Source: an uncultured Oscillospiraceae bacterium (GTDB taxonomy: Bacteria; Bacillota; Clostridia; Oscillospirales; Acutalibacteraceae). Taken from it: a DNA stretch of 27,802 bases. Where the stretch lies: NCBI GenBank assembly GCA_905211675.1, contig CAJMBP010000014.1, positions 1 through 27,802 on the forward strand, in the 5' to 3' direction. The notes under the pieces were generated by a model. That model was not told where the DNA came from, made no database searches, and saw only the letters and a list, made by a program, of their open reading frames with translations. Below are positions 7,015-14,957 of this stretch, one piece after another. Within the stretch, counting starts at the first letter, position 1. The number at the start of each line of letters is the position of its first letter. The position numbers and the translations under genes were made by a program.

Positions 7015-7652
7015 TATCCTCTAATCTCCTTTAAAAGTTCTACAGCCTCACGGGTGAGCTGTTCGATTTCGTCAAACTTGCCATCGGTAATTTTATCGCC
7101 CGGCACCATCCAACTGCCGCCGCAGGCAAATATAGCCTTGCAATTCAGATAATCTGCAAGATTTTTAGGTCCTATACCGCCTGTAGGCATAAACTTAATT
7201 TTTGTGTAGGGAGCCGCCATGGCCTTAATCATTTTAACGCCGCCTGCCGCTTCTGCGGGGAAAAACTTTAGATAAGTAAGACCCAAAGACATTGCCTGCT
7301 CTACCTCGCTCGGAGTACAAACACCGGGTATTATCGGATATCCCTTTTCTATGCAATGTTTAACAACTATTGGGTTAAGACCGGGGCTTACTATAAACGA
7401 AGCACCCGCATTCATTGCGGCGTCTGCCTGTTTAGGAGTAAGCACTGTACCTGCCGCTACAAGAAAATCGGGGTACTCCTTTACTATCAATTTGATAGCC
7501 TCTTCAGCCGCATCGGTTCTAAAGGTTACCTCGGCGCAGCATAAACCGCCCTTTTTCAGTGCAGCCGCCAGCGGAACAGCGTCCTTTGCATTGTCGATTT
7601 TGATAACGGGAACCACCCCGATATCACTAATCTTTTTAATTAACTCTTCCAT
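7014..7652 (-). CDS. eda: KDPG/KHG aldolase
   Basis: Cleaves 2-keto-3-deoxy-6-phosphogluconate to pyruvate and glyceraldehyde-3-phosphate. A class I aldolase barrel of about 212 residues, with the catalytic Glu in CAEVTFRT (residue 41) and the Schiff-base Lys in YLKFFPAE (residue 129), plus the phosphate-binding MPTGGIGPKN segment. An ATG at 7661 is also in frame, but only 2 bases separate it from the GAAAGG ribosome site, whereas the ATG at 7652 has about 11, so the latter is preferred. It is the first gene of the two-gene operon with kdgK, driven by the promoter at 7689-7716. Confidence 0.9.
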   Translation of the reverse strand: MEELIKKISDIGVVPVIKIDNAKDAVPLAAALKKGGLCCAEVTFRTDAAEEAIKLIVKEYPDFLVAAGTVLTPKQADAAMNAGASFIVSPGLNPIVVKHCIEKGYPIIPGVCTPSEVEQAMSLGLTYLKFFPAEAAGGVKMIKAMAAPYTKIKFMPTGGIGPKNLADYLNCKAIFACGGSWMVPGDKITDGKFDEIEQLTREAVELLKEIRG

Positions 7653-7688
7653 TTTACTCATTGCCTTTCGGAAAATATTTACAGTCTA

Positions 7689-7716
7689 ATTTTACCACAT
7701 AACAAAAGATTGTCAA
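7689..7716 (-). promoter_or_regulatory. Promoter of the KDPG aldolase-KDG kinase operon
   Basis: Minus strand TTGACA (7716-7711), 16-base spacer ending TGTGG, TAAAAT (7694-7689). An AT-only inverted repeat (AATAAT...ATTATT, about 7715-7733) touches the -35 box and could be an operator; no regulator is encoded beside it. Confidence 0.7.
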
Positions 7717-7733
7717 TAATTAAATTGATTATT

Positions 7734-10013
7734 TTATTGGGCATTTCCTTCGGTATTTTCAGTCTTTTCGGAATCTCCTTTTTCAGCTTTCGGTGCGTCA
7801 AGCGCAGTACCCGAATGTGAAGTACATACAGACGGAACATTATTCTTTTTATACCAACCTACCGATTTCGAAGGGCACGCGTCGGTTGCAAGCAATCCCG
7901 TTTCGGTGCAATAATATCTGCTTACCGCATAACTACTTTCTTCAAATGACTTTGCCTCAAGTCCCGAATGTACCTTTGACATAACTGCGCCCCACATTTT
8001 AAGTGCAATGGCGCTGTCCGAAATAGTCTGTTGCGTATCGTAACCGCACCAGCACGAAGCCACATAATACGGTGTGCCGCCTACAAACCAAAGGTCATTT
8101 GAATTATTTGAGGTACCGGTTTTGGCATAAATCTTCATATTTGATATATATCCCGCGGCGCCTCTGCCCGTGCCGTTAGAGCCATAGACAACATTTTGAA
8201 GCAACTTATTCATAACCGTTGCGGTATCTTCGCTTATTGCCACGGTAGGCTCAACCTCTTCGTGTGAAAGCACAACATCATTGTGTTGATTATAAACCGC
8301 ATAATAAAGCGTAGGCTCACGGTAAATTCCGCCGTTTCCGAAAATTGCATAGGCCGCTGCCGACTCTATTGTGGTAATACCGCCGTTAGTGCCGCCCATT
8401 CCCAGCGGAGACAAATCTATATCATTTTCATTAAGTGTTGTAATACCCAACTTTTGTGTCAAAAATTCATAGCTAACCTGCGGAGTCATCTTGTTAACAA
8501 GATATACGGGTATTGTATTTATCGAACGCTCAAGCGCATACTGAACGGTGACATTTCCCCAATAAGAGCTGTACCAGTTTTTAGGGGTCCAGCCCTTGTA
8601 GCTTGTTGCGGTATCATTAACTATTGAAGAATAATTTATCAGCCCCTGCTCAATAGCGGGCGCGTATGCCGCAATCGGTTTCATTGTAGAGCCGGGTTGC
8701 CGAACGGCGTCGGTAGCGCGGTTAAAGCCCGACAGACCTAAATTTACGGTTTTCTGACCTATTCCGCCGGCTAAACCTTTAACCCGTCCGTTATAGTCCA
8801 TAACCGTAAAGGCACCCTGTAGCTGATTGCCGTCCTTGCCCTTAATGCCGTAAGCTTCCGCATTTGAAAACACCTCGTCAACATTCGACTGTATTGCGGG
8901 GTCAAGCGTAGCATAAATCTTATATCCTCCGCTGTAAAAATTTTCAGCGGCATGTGCGTCATCCCAACCGTATTTTTGGGCTAAATCTTTGGTTACATTA
9001 ACTATCAAAGCATCAACAAAATAGTTGTTGACCTCACTTTCGTTAAGCTGCTCCTTCGACGCCACCAAATTAAATTCTTCGCCCATGGCGGCGTCATATT
9101 CTTCCTTGGTGATATACTTTTCCTCAAGCATAAGCGAAAGCACTGTTTCTCGCCGAGCCTTATTGTTTTCAGGCGCATCATCCGGAGCATAATTTGACGG
9201 TGCTTTGGTAATCGAAGCAAGAGATGCACATTCAAGCAGGGTAAGCTCATTAACGCTTTTTCCGAAATAATAGTTTGCCGCAACCTCAACACCGTAAAGT
9301 CCGTGACCCATGGGTATGGTGTTGAGATAACATTCGATTATTGTCGGTTTTGCATATTTGCTTTCAAGGTATCTTGCCCTCATTATTTCACGCACCTTAC
9401 GGCTTGCGCTGGTATCCTTATCGCCGGTTAAATTTTTTACCAGCTGTTGCGTAATGGTCGAACCGCCTTGACGCGATGAATAAATCGGTATAAAGGTATT
9501 TATAACCGCACCGAAGGTTCGCTTCCAGTCCACGCCGTAATGCGTATAAAATCGTTTATCCTCAATAGCGACAAATGCGTCAACCAACTTTTGCGGAATA
9601 CCCTTATATTCGGTATTCTCATTGTCATTAGCCGCTTTTTCGTCATACGGTACCCAAATTCTGTTATATTCGCCATGAAGCCGCTGATACTCAACCCATT
9701 GATCGCTTGACTTGTCCTGCACATAAATAGTAGTGGTAAAATTAAGCTCCAAATCGTCAAGGTTAACATCCATCGTACCGTCAACCATTGTAAACGCATA
9801 AACTAAAAATGTACCGGCAATTATACTTACGGTTATAATACCCACAAGCACAACGGTCAAAAACATTTTTAAAAAGCGTTGCTTACCAAGCTTTTTCTTT
9901 TTTCGTTTTTTGCGTGCGTCATCGACAGCCCCCGATGAAAAACTGTTAAGATCCAATGATTTATTTTCATCGTTTTCAGGGTCGCTGTGACTGAAAATAT
10001 CATCATTATTCAT
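7734..10013 (-). CDS. Class A penicillin-binding protein (transglycosylase-transpeptidase)
   Basis: Polymerises and cross-links peptidoglycan at the outer membrane face of the cell. The 759-residue protein has a short basic cytoplasmic N-terminus and one membrane segment (about 47-77). The GT51 transglycosylase domain has catalytic Glu151 in EDKRFYTHYGVD and the RQGGSTITQQLVKN motif (181-194). The transpeptidase domain has SxxK at Ser442-Lys445 (GSTMKP), SxN at Ser497-Asn499 and KTGT at 631-634. The C-terminus is acidic and Glu/Lys-rich. A frame extends to 10040, but GGAGGTG six bases before the ATG at 10013 fixes the start. It stands alone, divergent from the BofC-C-like gene. A pbpA/ponA (PBP1a)-type enzyme; the exact orthologue is uncertain. 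Confidence 0.95.
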   Translation of the reverse strand: MNNDDIFSHSDPENDENKSLDLNSFSSGAVDDARKKRKKKKLGKQRFLKMFLTVVLVGIITVSIIAGTFLVYAFTMVDGTMDVNLDDLELNFTTTIYVQDKSSDQWVEYQRLHGEYNRIWVPYDEKAANDNENTEYKGIPQKLVDAFVAIEDKRFYTHYGVDWKRTFGAVINTFIPIYSSRQGGSTITQQLVKNLTGDKDTSASRKVREIMRARYLESKYAKPTIIECYLNTIPMGHGLYGVEVAANYYFGKSVNELTLLECASLASITKAPSNYAPDDAPENNKARRETVLSLMLEEKYITKEEYDAAMGEEFNLVASKEQLNESEVNNYFVDALIVNVTKDLAQKYGWDDAHAAENFYSGGYKIYATLDPAIQSNVDEVFSNAEAYGIKGKDGNQLQGAFTVMDYNGRVKGLAGGIGQKTVNLGLSGFNRATDAVRQPGSTMKPIAAYAPAIEQGLINYSSIVNDTATSYKGWTPKNWYSSYWGNVTVQYALERSINTIPVYLVNKMTPQVSYEFLTQKLGITTLNENDIDLSPLGMGGTNGGITTIESAAAYAIFGNGGIYREPTLYYAVYNQHNDVVLSHEEVEPTVAISEDTATVMNKLLQNVVYGSNGTGRGAAGYISNMKIYAKTGTSNNSNDLWFVGGTPYYVASCWCGYDTQQTISDSAIALKMWGAVMSKVHSGLEAKSFEESSYAVSRYYCTETGLLATDACPSKSVGWYKKNNVPSVCTSHSGTALDAPKAEKGDSEKTENTEGNAQ

Positions 10014-10157
10014 AAAAACACCTCCGAAAAGTGCATACAAATTCCATTATACTGATTTATTATACATCAAAATGTCGATTTTTCATAGTTACAATTTTTT
10101 AACTAATATTAACATTATTTTAAGGGAATACTTTAATTGACTGTATGAGGTGATTTT

Positions 10158-10445
10158 ATGTCGATAATATTTAAAAAACTTATATTCCCGTGTTTAGCGA
10201 TTTTATTGATACTTGCCGCAGTTGTATATATTTTGATTTTTTATAAAAACACAAAGCAAGATACAACCTACACTCTTAAAGCATATAAAAATTCCGTTGC
10301 CCTTTTTGAAAACGAAAAGCCTATCAAGGTATATGACGGCATTGTTTTAAACACACTGCCCGAACAGGATATACAATTTTTCTGTAAAGGTATATCCGTG
10401 GCAACGCAGGCTCAGGCAGAAATTATACTTGAAGATTACGAGTAA
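10158..10445 (+). CDS. Small membrane-anchored protein with BofC C-terminal-like domain
   Basis: A 95-residue protein. Residues 8-29 form a transmembrane segment, followed by a small extracytoplasmic domain. The pattern Tyr-x-Leu-Lys-x-Tyr...Val-Ala-Leu-Phe-Glu-Asn...Val-Tyr-Asp-Gly-Ile, then Leu-Pro-Glu-x-Asp, then an acidic LEDYE end, resembles the BofC C-terminal domain found in many short Clostridia proteins. In Bacillus, BofC inhibits SpoIVB during sporulation, and a SpoIVB gene lies 6 kb away. A GAGGTGA ribosome site precedes the ATG. The domain call comes from pattern memory; a role in SpoIVB control is only a possibility. Confidence 0.6.
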   Translation: MSIIFKKLIFPCLAILLILAAVVYILIFYKNTKQDTTYTLKAYKNSVALFENEKPIKVYDGIVLNTLPEQDIQFFCKGISVATQAQAEIILEDYE

Positions 10446-10480
10446 AAAATTAAAGCGGCATCCGTTATGATGTCGCTTTA
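10445..10480 (-). terminator. Terminator between the BofC-C-like gene and the DUF4886 operon
   Basis: TAAAGCGGCATC (10451-10462) pairs with GATGTCGCTTTA (10469-10480) with one G-U wobble and a six-base loop. The T-rich tail lies on the minus strand (complement of 10444-10450), so it best ends the leftward operon, but the stem can also stop the plus-strand gene. Confidence 0.7.
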
Positions 10481-10495
10481 ATAATTAAATTTTAA

Positions 10496-10771
10496 TTATT
10501 CTGCTTTTTTCTCTTTGGCACGGTAATAAAAATAGAGTATCAAATCGGTAGTAACCATTACAAAATTAAGTATGTAAAAGAACAGGACATACCAAACAAA
10601 ATGTCCGCCTATAATTTTGCCCGCTATTCCGCAAACATAACCGAAATCAATCAGCAACAAAAAAGCAAGACTTTTACCCTTAGTGGATTTATTTTTAAGC
10701 GTTGTCAATATATTATTGGGCCACGAAAAGCCGAATGCTATCATCATTGCAATTTCTAAAACCTGAGCCAT
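10496..10771 (-). CDS. SemiSWEET/PQ-loop-like small membrane protein
   Basis: A 91-residue protein with three hydrophobic helices (about 3-19, 34-51, 57-82) and a basic C-terminal tail. The first helix ends in FSWPNNILTTLKNKSTKGKS, which matches the layout of the PQ-loop in SemiSWEET sugar transporters (a Pro-Gln-like turn, then Lys-x-Lys-Ser-Thr-Lys), but Asn replaces Gln. SemiSWEETs are about this size and dimerise to move sugars. It sits two bases downstream of the DUF4886 gene and within a locus of glycosidases that otherwise has no transporter. Homologous small proteins are widespread in Clostridia without known function, so transport is an inference. Confidence 0.55.
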   Translation of the reverse strand: MAQVLEIAMMIAFGFSWPNNILTTLKNKSTKGKSLAFLLLIDFGYVCGIAGKIIGGHFVWYVLFFYILNFVMVTTDLILYFYYRAKEKKAE

Positions 10772-10773
10772 AA

Positions 10774-11526
10774 TTATTTCCCTTCAACAACTGTATCTAC
10801 CGCATTTTTTATTATATTTATAAGCCTTTCGTCCGTGGTTTCACCCTCAAGCTTCGGCACAAAATCAATATCCGCGGCCTTGCCGCCGAACAAGGTGCAA
10901 TACCATGTTAACGCCGCCGCAAATCTGCCGTAAATATATGACAGGTGAAACCCGTCGCGGCAAAGTGATAAACCGCCGTTTTTACAGTCAAATTCATTGG
11001 TATTATCTCTCAAATACTGTATTACATCGCCCGACGGTATAATCTGAAGCTTTGAGCTTTCGGCAGCCTTTTTTGAAGCGTCGCATATTGCTTCGTACAT
11101 ATAGTGCTGGTCATTGTTATAAAAAGCAAAGGCTTCGCTTTCAAAATCAGTCTCATAAGCCCATGTCCTGTGAAAATAAAACTTCGCATTTTGGCATGCA
11201 AGCCTTACTTCACGGTATAAATCGCTTAAAAACGGTTCGTATGTATCATATCTTCCGCTGTGGCCGCTGGCCTGCTGAAAAGTTACAATGTCCCACTTTT
11301 CAGCGCTCAACGCCTCTTTAAGCGATATCATTTTAACGGTTTCACCCTTAATTTGATATTCATACGCCGCCTCGTTGCTGAGGAATTTATTCCAATGATT
11401 ATAAAGCGTGCAACCGCCTATATAAAGGTTAGCATTATATATTTCCTTGTCGGCGCTTTTGCAAATGTCATACAGCCATCTGTGCGCGTCCTGCGAAAAA
11501 CTGTTGCCAATGCTTAAAATTTTCAT
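10774..11526 (-). CDS. DUF4886-type SGNH hydrolase
   Basis: A 250-residue cytoplasmic protein with SGNH/GDSL-hydrolase features: block I IGNSFSQDA with nucleophile Ser9, and a late CRDGFHLSYIYGRFAAALTWY with the Asp191/His194 pair. These match the DUF4886 family, often found beside carbohydrate-active enzymes and thought to be esterases or deacetylases. No signal peptide is present. Its own promoter (11548-11575) and an AAGAGGTG ribosome site lie upstream, downstream of the AraC gene. It probably removes acyl groups from imported glycans; the substrate is unknown. Confidence 0.8.
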   Translation of the reverse strand: MKILSIGNSFSQDAHRWLYDICKSADKEIYNANLYIGGCTLYNHWNKFLSNEAAYEYQIKGETVKMISLKEALSAEKWDIVTFQQASGHSGRYDTYEPFLSDLYREVRLACQNAKFYFHRTWAYETDFESEAFAFYNNDQHYMYEAICDASKKAAESSKLQIIPSGDVIQYLRDNTNEFDCKNGGLSLCRDGFHLSYIYGRFAAALTWYCTLFGGKAADIDFVPKLEGETTDERLINIIKNAVDTVVEGK

Positions 11527-11547
11527 AAATCACACCTCTTGATATCA

Positions 11548-11575
11548 ATTATAATTCTTATTTTGTAAAAATCAA
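11548..11575 (-). promoter_or_regulatory. Promoter of the DUF4886 operon
   Basis: Minus strand TTGATT (11575-11570), 16-base spacer, TATAAT (11553-11548), followed by the ribosome site and ATG at 11526. Confidence 0.6.
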
Positions 11576-11583
11576 GATCAATA

Positions 11584-12336
11584 TTATCTGTATTTTGAAG
11601 GCGACACCCCAAAGTATTGCTTAAAGGTTTTTGAAAAGGCATACACATCACTGTACCCCACTGACATTGCCGTCAAAGACACATTATATTTGTATTCAGA
11701 CAAAAACAACGCGGCTTTTTCCATTCGTGTTCTCAACAAAAACTGTTTCGGTGATACTCCAACCCTGTTTTTGAAAAGATTTGAAAAATATGTTCTTTCC
11801 AAACCTACTCTTTCGGCTACTCCTTTAATACTCAGCGGCAACATATATTCCGACTCAATTATATTAAGCGCATTGTCAACATAGTCAACATTTCTGTTTT
11901 TCAGGTCATAGCAAAGCGAAATAAAGTTCCATATACTTCCGCACAAAAGCTCCGTTCTTCCCGATTGCAGACTTGAACACTTTTTCATATTTTCAAATAC
12001 CGACCGTGCAGACGGTATATACATAACATCTTCTAATTCCAAACTTATTTTTTCGCTCTTTGTAAAGCCCACCCAAATATATTCCCAAGGGTCGCTTTTG
12101 TCTGCTTCATAATAGGTTTCAACAAAAGGCGGAATAAAAAATATACTGCCCTGACTAATACTATACTCTCTGTTTTCAATTCTGAAATACCCCTTGCCCG
12201 AAACAACATAATGCAAAAGCCAATGCGTTCTTATTGCAGGACCGAAGCTGTGCCGACTCTCACATTTTTCGTAACCGAACTGAATAGGGTTTATGTCGCT
12301 ATACCCTTTATTTACTACTATCTCGTGTAAATCCAT
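11584..12336 (-). CDS. AraC-family transcriptional regulator
   Basis: A 250-residue regulator. The N-terminal half is a cupin-like sugar-sensing domain (HWLLHYVVSGKGYF, then ISQGSIFFIPP). The C-terminal ~95 residues hold two helix-turn-helix motifs (IKGVAERVGLERTYFSNLF and VSLTAMSVGYSDVYAFSKTF) ending in the typical GVSPSKYR. The frame stays open to 12366, but AAAGGGTG lies before the ATG at 12336. It is divergent from the GH4 gene, an arrangement like melR-melA, so it probably activates the glycosidase genes and perhaps the DUF4886 operon in response to a sugar. Confidence 0.9.
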   Translation of the reverse strand: MDLHEIVVNKGYSDINPIQFGYEKCESRHSFGPAIRTHWLLHYVVSGKGYFRIENREYSISQGSIFFIPPFVETYYEADKSDPWEYIWVGFTKSEKISLELEDVMYIPSARSVFENMKKCSSLQSGRTELLCGSIWNFISLCYDLKNRNVDYVDNALNIIESEYMLPLSIKGVAERVGLERTYFSNLFKNRVGVSPKQFLLRTRMEKAALFLSEYKYNVSLTAMSVGYSDVYAFSKTFKQYFGVSPSKYR

Positions 12337-12385
12337 ATTAAAAACACCCTTTATTAAAAACAACAAAATTACAAATTATAACAAC

Positions 12386-12415
12386 ATTCTATCATTTACA
12401 ATAATGCCCTGTCAA
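12386..12415 (-). promoter_or_regulatory. Promoter of the AraC-family regulator
   Basis: Minus strand TTGACA (12415-12410), 18-base spacer, TAGAAT (12391-12386). The same interval carries the weaker divergent plus-strand elements TTTACA and TATAAA (12416-12421) with a short 15-base spacer, as expected for an activator-dependent GH4 promoter. Confidence 0.6.
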
Positions 12416-12454
12416 TATAAACTGAAATAAAAAAATACAGAAAGGTGAATTCTT

Positions 12455-13771
12455 ATGAAAATTACATTTATGGGTGCAGGAAGCACCGTTTTTGCCCGAA
12501 GGGTCATAGGTGACTGTATGCTGTCGGAGTATCTGCGTGACAGCATATTTGCGCTTTATGATATCGACGCCCAAAGGCTTAAAGAAAGCCGCATTATTTT
12601 AGAGGCGCTTCAAAAAAATCTCGGCGGCTACGGAAAAATCGAATGTTACTGCGGCGTTGAAAACCGAAAAGCGGCACTTAAAGGTGCAAATTTTGTTGTA
12701 AACGCAATTCAAGTAGGGCTTTACGACCCCTGCACAATCATAGATTTTGAAGTTCCTAAAAAATACGGTCTTAGTCAAACAATCGGCGATACCATCGGCA
12801 TAGGCGGAATTATGCGCGCTCTTCGCACAATACCCGTAATGCAGGATTTTGCCGACGATATGTCAGAGGTATGCCCCGACGCTTTATTTTTAAATTATAC
12901 CAACCCCATGGCAATGCTTACAGGTTATATGCTGCGCTACACACCCATAAAAACCGTCGGACTTTGTCACAGCGTACAAGTATGCACCAAATCGCTGTTT
13001 GAAACACTTAAAATGGATTACAACCCCGATGAATGTACCCAGCTTATTGCAGGCATTAACCACATGGCGTGGCTGCTTGAAATTAAGGATAAAAACGGCC
13101 GTGACCTCTACCCCGAAATAAAGTCAAAAATTGACGCCGAGCTTAATAATCCCGATTGCTACAACAAGGTGCGCCTTGATTATATAAAGCATTTCGGTTA
13201 TTACTGCACCGAATCAAGCGAACACAACGCCGAATACAACCCGTTTTATATTAAATCAAAATACCCCGAGCTTATTAAAAAATATAACATTCCGCTTGAC
13301 GAATATCCCCGCCGCTGTGTAAACCAAATCGAAAACTGGAAAAAAGAATACGCCGAAATACTAGAAAGCGGCGAAAAAACGCATACCCGCTCATTAGAGT
13401 ATGCGTCGCATATAATGGAAGCCGTTATCACAGGCACGCCTTATGAAATCGGCGGCAATGTTATAAATAACGGGCTTATTACAAACCTTCCGAAGCAAGC
13501 CTGCGTAGAGGTTCCCTGCCTTATTAACCGCAACGGTGTAAACCCCTGCTTCGTTGGCGATTTGCCCGTACAGTGCGCCGCTATGAATATGACAAACATA
13601 AATGTTCAGATTCTTACAATAGAGGCTGCTCACACCCTTAAAAAAGAACACATTTATCAAGCGGCAATGCTCGACCCGCACACAGCGTCCGAGCTCGACA
13701 TTGACACAATCAAAAAAATGGTTGATGACCTTATTGAGACTCACGGAGATTGGTTGCCGAAATATCATTAG
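12455..13771 (+). CDS. GH4 family glycosidase (alpha-galactosidase/alpha-glucosidase type)
   Basis: A 438-residue cytoplasmic, NAD- and metal-dependent glycosidase. An N-terminal Rossmann motif (MGAGSTVFARR, residues 6-16), NYTNPMA (147-153), GLCHSVQ with metal-ligand Cys171 and the adjacent His172, and GINHMAW with His203 are the GH4 signatures, closest in pattern to MelA-type alpha-galactosidases. GH4 enzymes use NAD-linked redox and Mn2+ rather than paired acids and act on imported di- or oligosaccharides, sometimes phosphorylated. An AAAGGTGA ribosome site precedes the ATG. It is the first gene of a rightward cluster with two GH16 genes. The galactose versus glucose specificity cannot be set from sequence alone. 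Confidence 0.9.
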   Translation: MKITFMGAGSTVFARRVIGDCMLSEYLRDSIFALYDIDAQRLKESRIILEALQKNLGGYGKIECYCGVENRKAALKGANFVVNAIQVGLYDPCTIIDFEVPKKYGLSQTIGDTIGIGGIMRALRTIPVMQDFADDMSEVCPDALFLNYTNPMAMLTGYMLRYTPIKTVGLCHSVQVCTKSLFETLKMDYNPDECTQLIAGINHMAWLLEIKDKNGRDLYPEIKSKIDAELNNPDCYNKVRLDYIKHFGYYCTESSEHNAEYNPFYIKSKYPELIKKYNIPLDEYPRRCVNQIENWKKEYAEILESGEKTHTRSLEYASHIMEAVITGTPYEIGGNVINNGLITNLPKQACVEVPCLINRNGVNPCFVGDLPVQCAAMNMTNINVQILTIEAAHTLKKEHIYQAAMLDPHTASELDIDTIKKMVDDLIETHGDWLPKYH

Positions 13772-13863
13772 TTTATTATTTAACAATCCTTTACTTTTGA
13801 AACACAATGTGATATATTTCAAGCGGAGCATGCGTTCCGAAAATGTATTTGGAGGTTAAACAA

Positions 13864-14940
13864 ATGACCGATTTCGAATTAAATGTTAAAGAAGAAGGCT
13901 TTTACAAGGGCGAGCCGTGCGATGATTTCAAAATTCATCTTGAAAAATATCACCCCGGTGTGCCGGGCTATTCGTTAGTCTATAACTATTATATCACCTT
14001 TAAAGGTGAGCGAATAAGCGCAAAAGGCTGTAATATAAGAGCAAATTTGCCAGAAATTTGGTTTAAGGCTGATGAAATTATTATTCCCGACCATATAAGG
14101 CAAACAGGCGAAACACTTGTAGTGTCGCTTCATTGCAGTTATGACCCCGATTATACAGCAACGCTTAAAATTAAACTTCGCAAATACGAAATGACACTTG
14201 AAGACAATTTTGAAAGTTATAACAAAGATTTATGGACACCTCGCAGTGACGGCGCAAAGGTTGATATGGCATTTACATTGGTTAAAGACAACTATGTGCG
14301 TGACGGAAAATTGTGCCTTGATTTTGAAAAGCACGAAACCCCCACAATCAGAAACGGTAAAGAATGTTACTATTCGGACGCAGGTCTTATTACAAAGGGT
14401 AAGTTTTCGCAAAAATACGGTTGTTTTTCCACAAGAATGCGGGTACCCGCCATTCCCACAGGTATTTTCTCGGCGTTCTGGCTCGTACCCGAAGGCAGAT
14501 ACCGTGAAGATTACTTTTTTAAACGCACCGATACAGGCGACGATTTTCACGGTTGCAGCGAAATAGACATTATGGAAATATTCCACTATCCTGCCACACG
14601 CGGCTGTGCCCACACCGAGCATTTTTGGGAACCTAATTGGACCGATGATAAGGGTAAAACAAAAAGCTCGCTCGGGTATGATTACACTATTCCCGGCTAT
14701 AAAGACGGTGAATATCAGGAATATGCCTGTGTTTGGAATGAATACGGACTTTACTATTATGTAAACGGTGTGCTTGCAAAAGCAAACACCAATATAGCTC
14801 CTGTTGACGATGTAAAACCGGCATATATACTTTATACCTGCTACATAGGTCCTAAGGGCAGCGGCGCGTTTTGGGGAGAGGTTGAAGACAAAGACCTGCC
14901 GCAATCAATGATGGTTGACTGGCTCAGAGTATATAAATAA
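13864..14940 (+). CDS. GH16 family glycoside hydrolase, copy 1, no signal peptide
   Basis: A 358-residue protein. Residues 1-110 form an N-terminal domain of unknown type, probably beta-rich. From about 111 (TLEDNFESYNKDLW) a GH16 jelly-roll follows, with the catalytic ExDxxE at Glu233-Asp235-Glu238 (SEIDIMEIF), the retaining endo-beta-glycanase signature (beta-glucanase, laminarinase, agarase, carrageenase clan). There is no signal peptide, which is unusual for GH16. An ATG at 13843 precedes the GGAGG site; the ATG at 13864, eight bases after it, is used and matches the start of copy 2. It lies 92 bases after GH4 with no terminator, so probably the same operon. Confidence 0.85.
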   Translation: MTDFELNVKEEGFYKGEPCDDFKIHLEKYHPGVPGYSLVYNYYITFKGERISAKGCNIRANLPEIWFKADEIIIPDHIRQTGETLVVSLHCSYDPDYTATLKIKLRKYEMTLEDNFESYNKDLWTPRSDGAKVDMAFTLVKDNYVRDGKLCLDFEKHETPTIRNGKECYYSDAGLITKGKFSQKYGCFSTRMRVPAIPTGIFSAFWLVPEGRYREDYFFKRTDTGDDFHGCSEIDIMEIFHYPATRGCAHTEHFWEPNWTDDKGKTKSSLGYDYTIPGYKDGEYQEYACVWNEYGLYYYVNGVLAKANTNIAPVDDVKPAYILYTCYIGPKGSGAFWGEVEDKDLPQSMMVDWLRVYK

Positions 14941-14957
14941 TATGTGAGGTTGAATCT

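Noticed and set aside
13394..13831. Open frame antisense to the end of the GH4 gene
   Set aside because: No ribosome site or family pattern; the GH4 reading frame is well supported on the other strand.
14230..14904. Long open frame (224 codons) antisense to GH16 copy 1
   Set aside because: It lies wholly opposite a gene with a clear catalytic motif and a close paralogue, has Cys/Val/Phe-rich composition typical of a shadow frame, and copy 2 has only a shorter counterpart.
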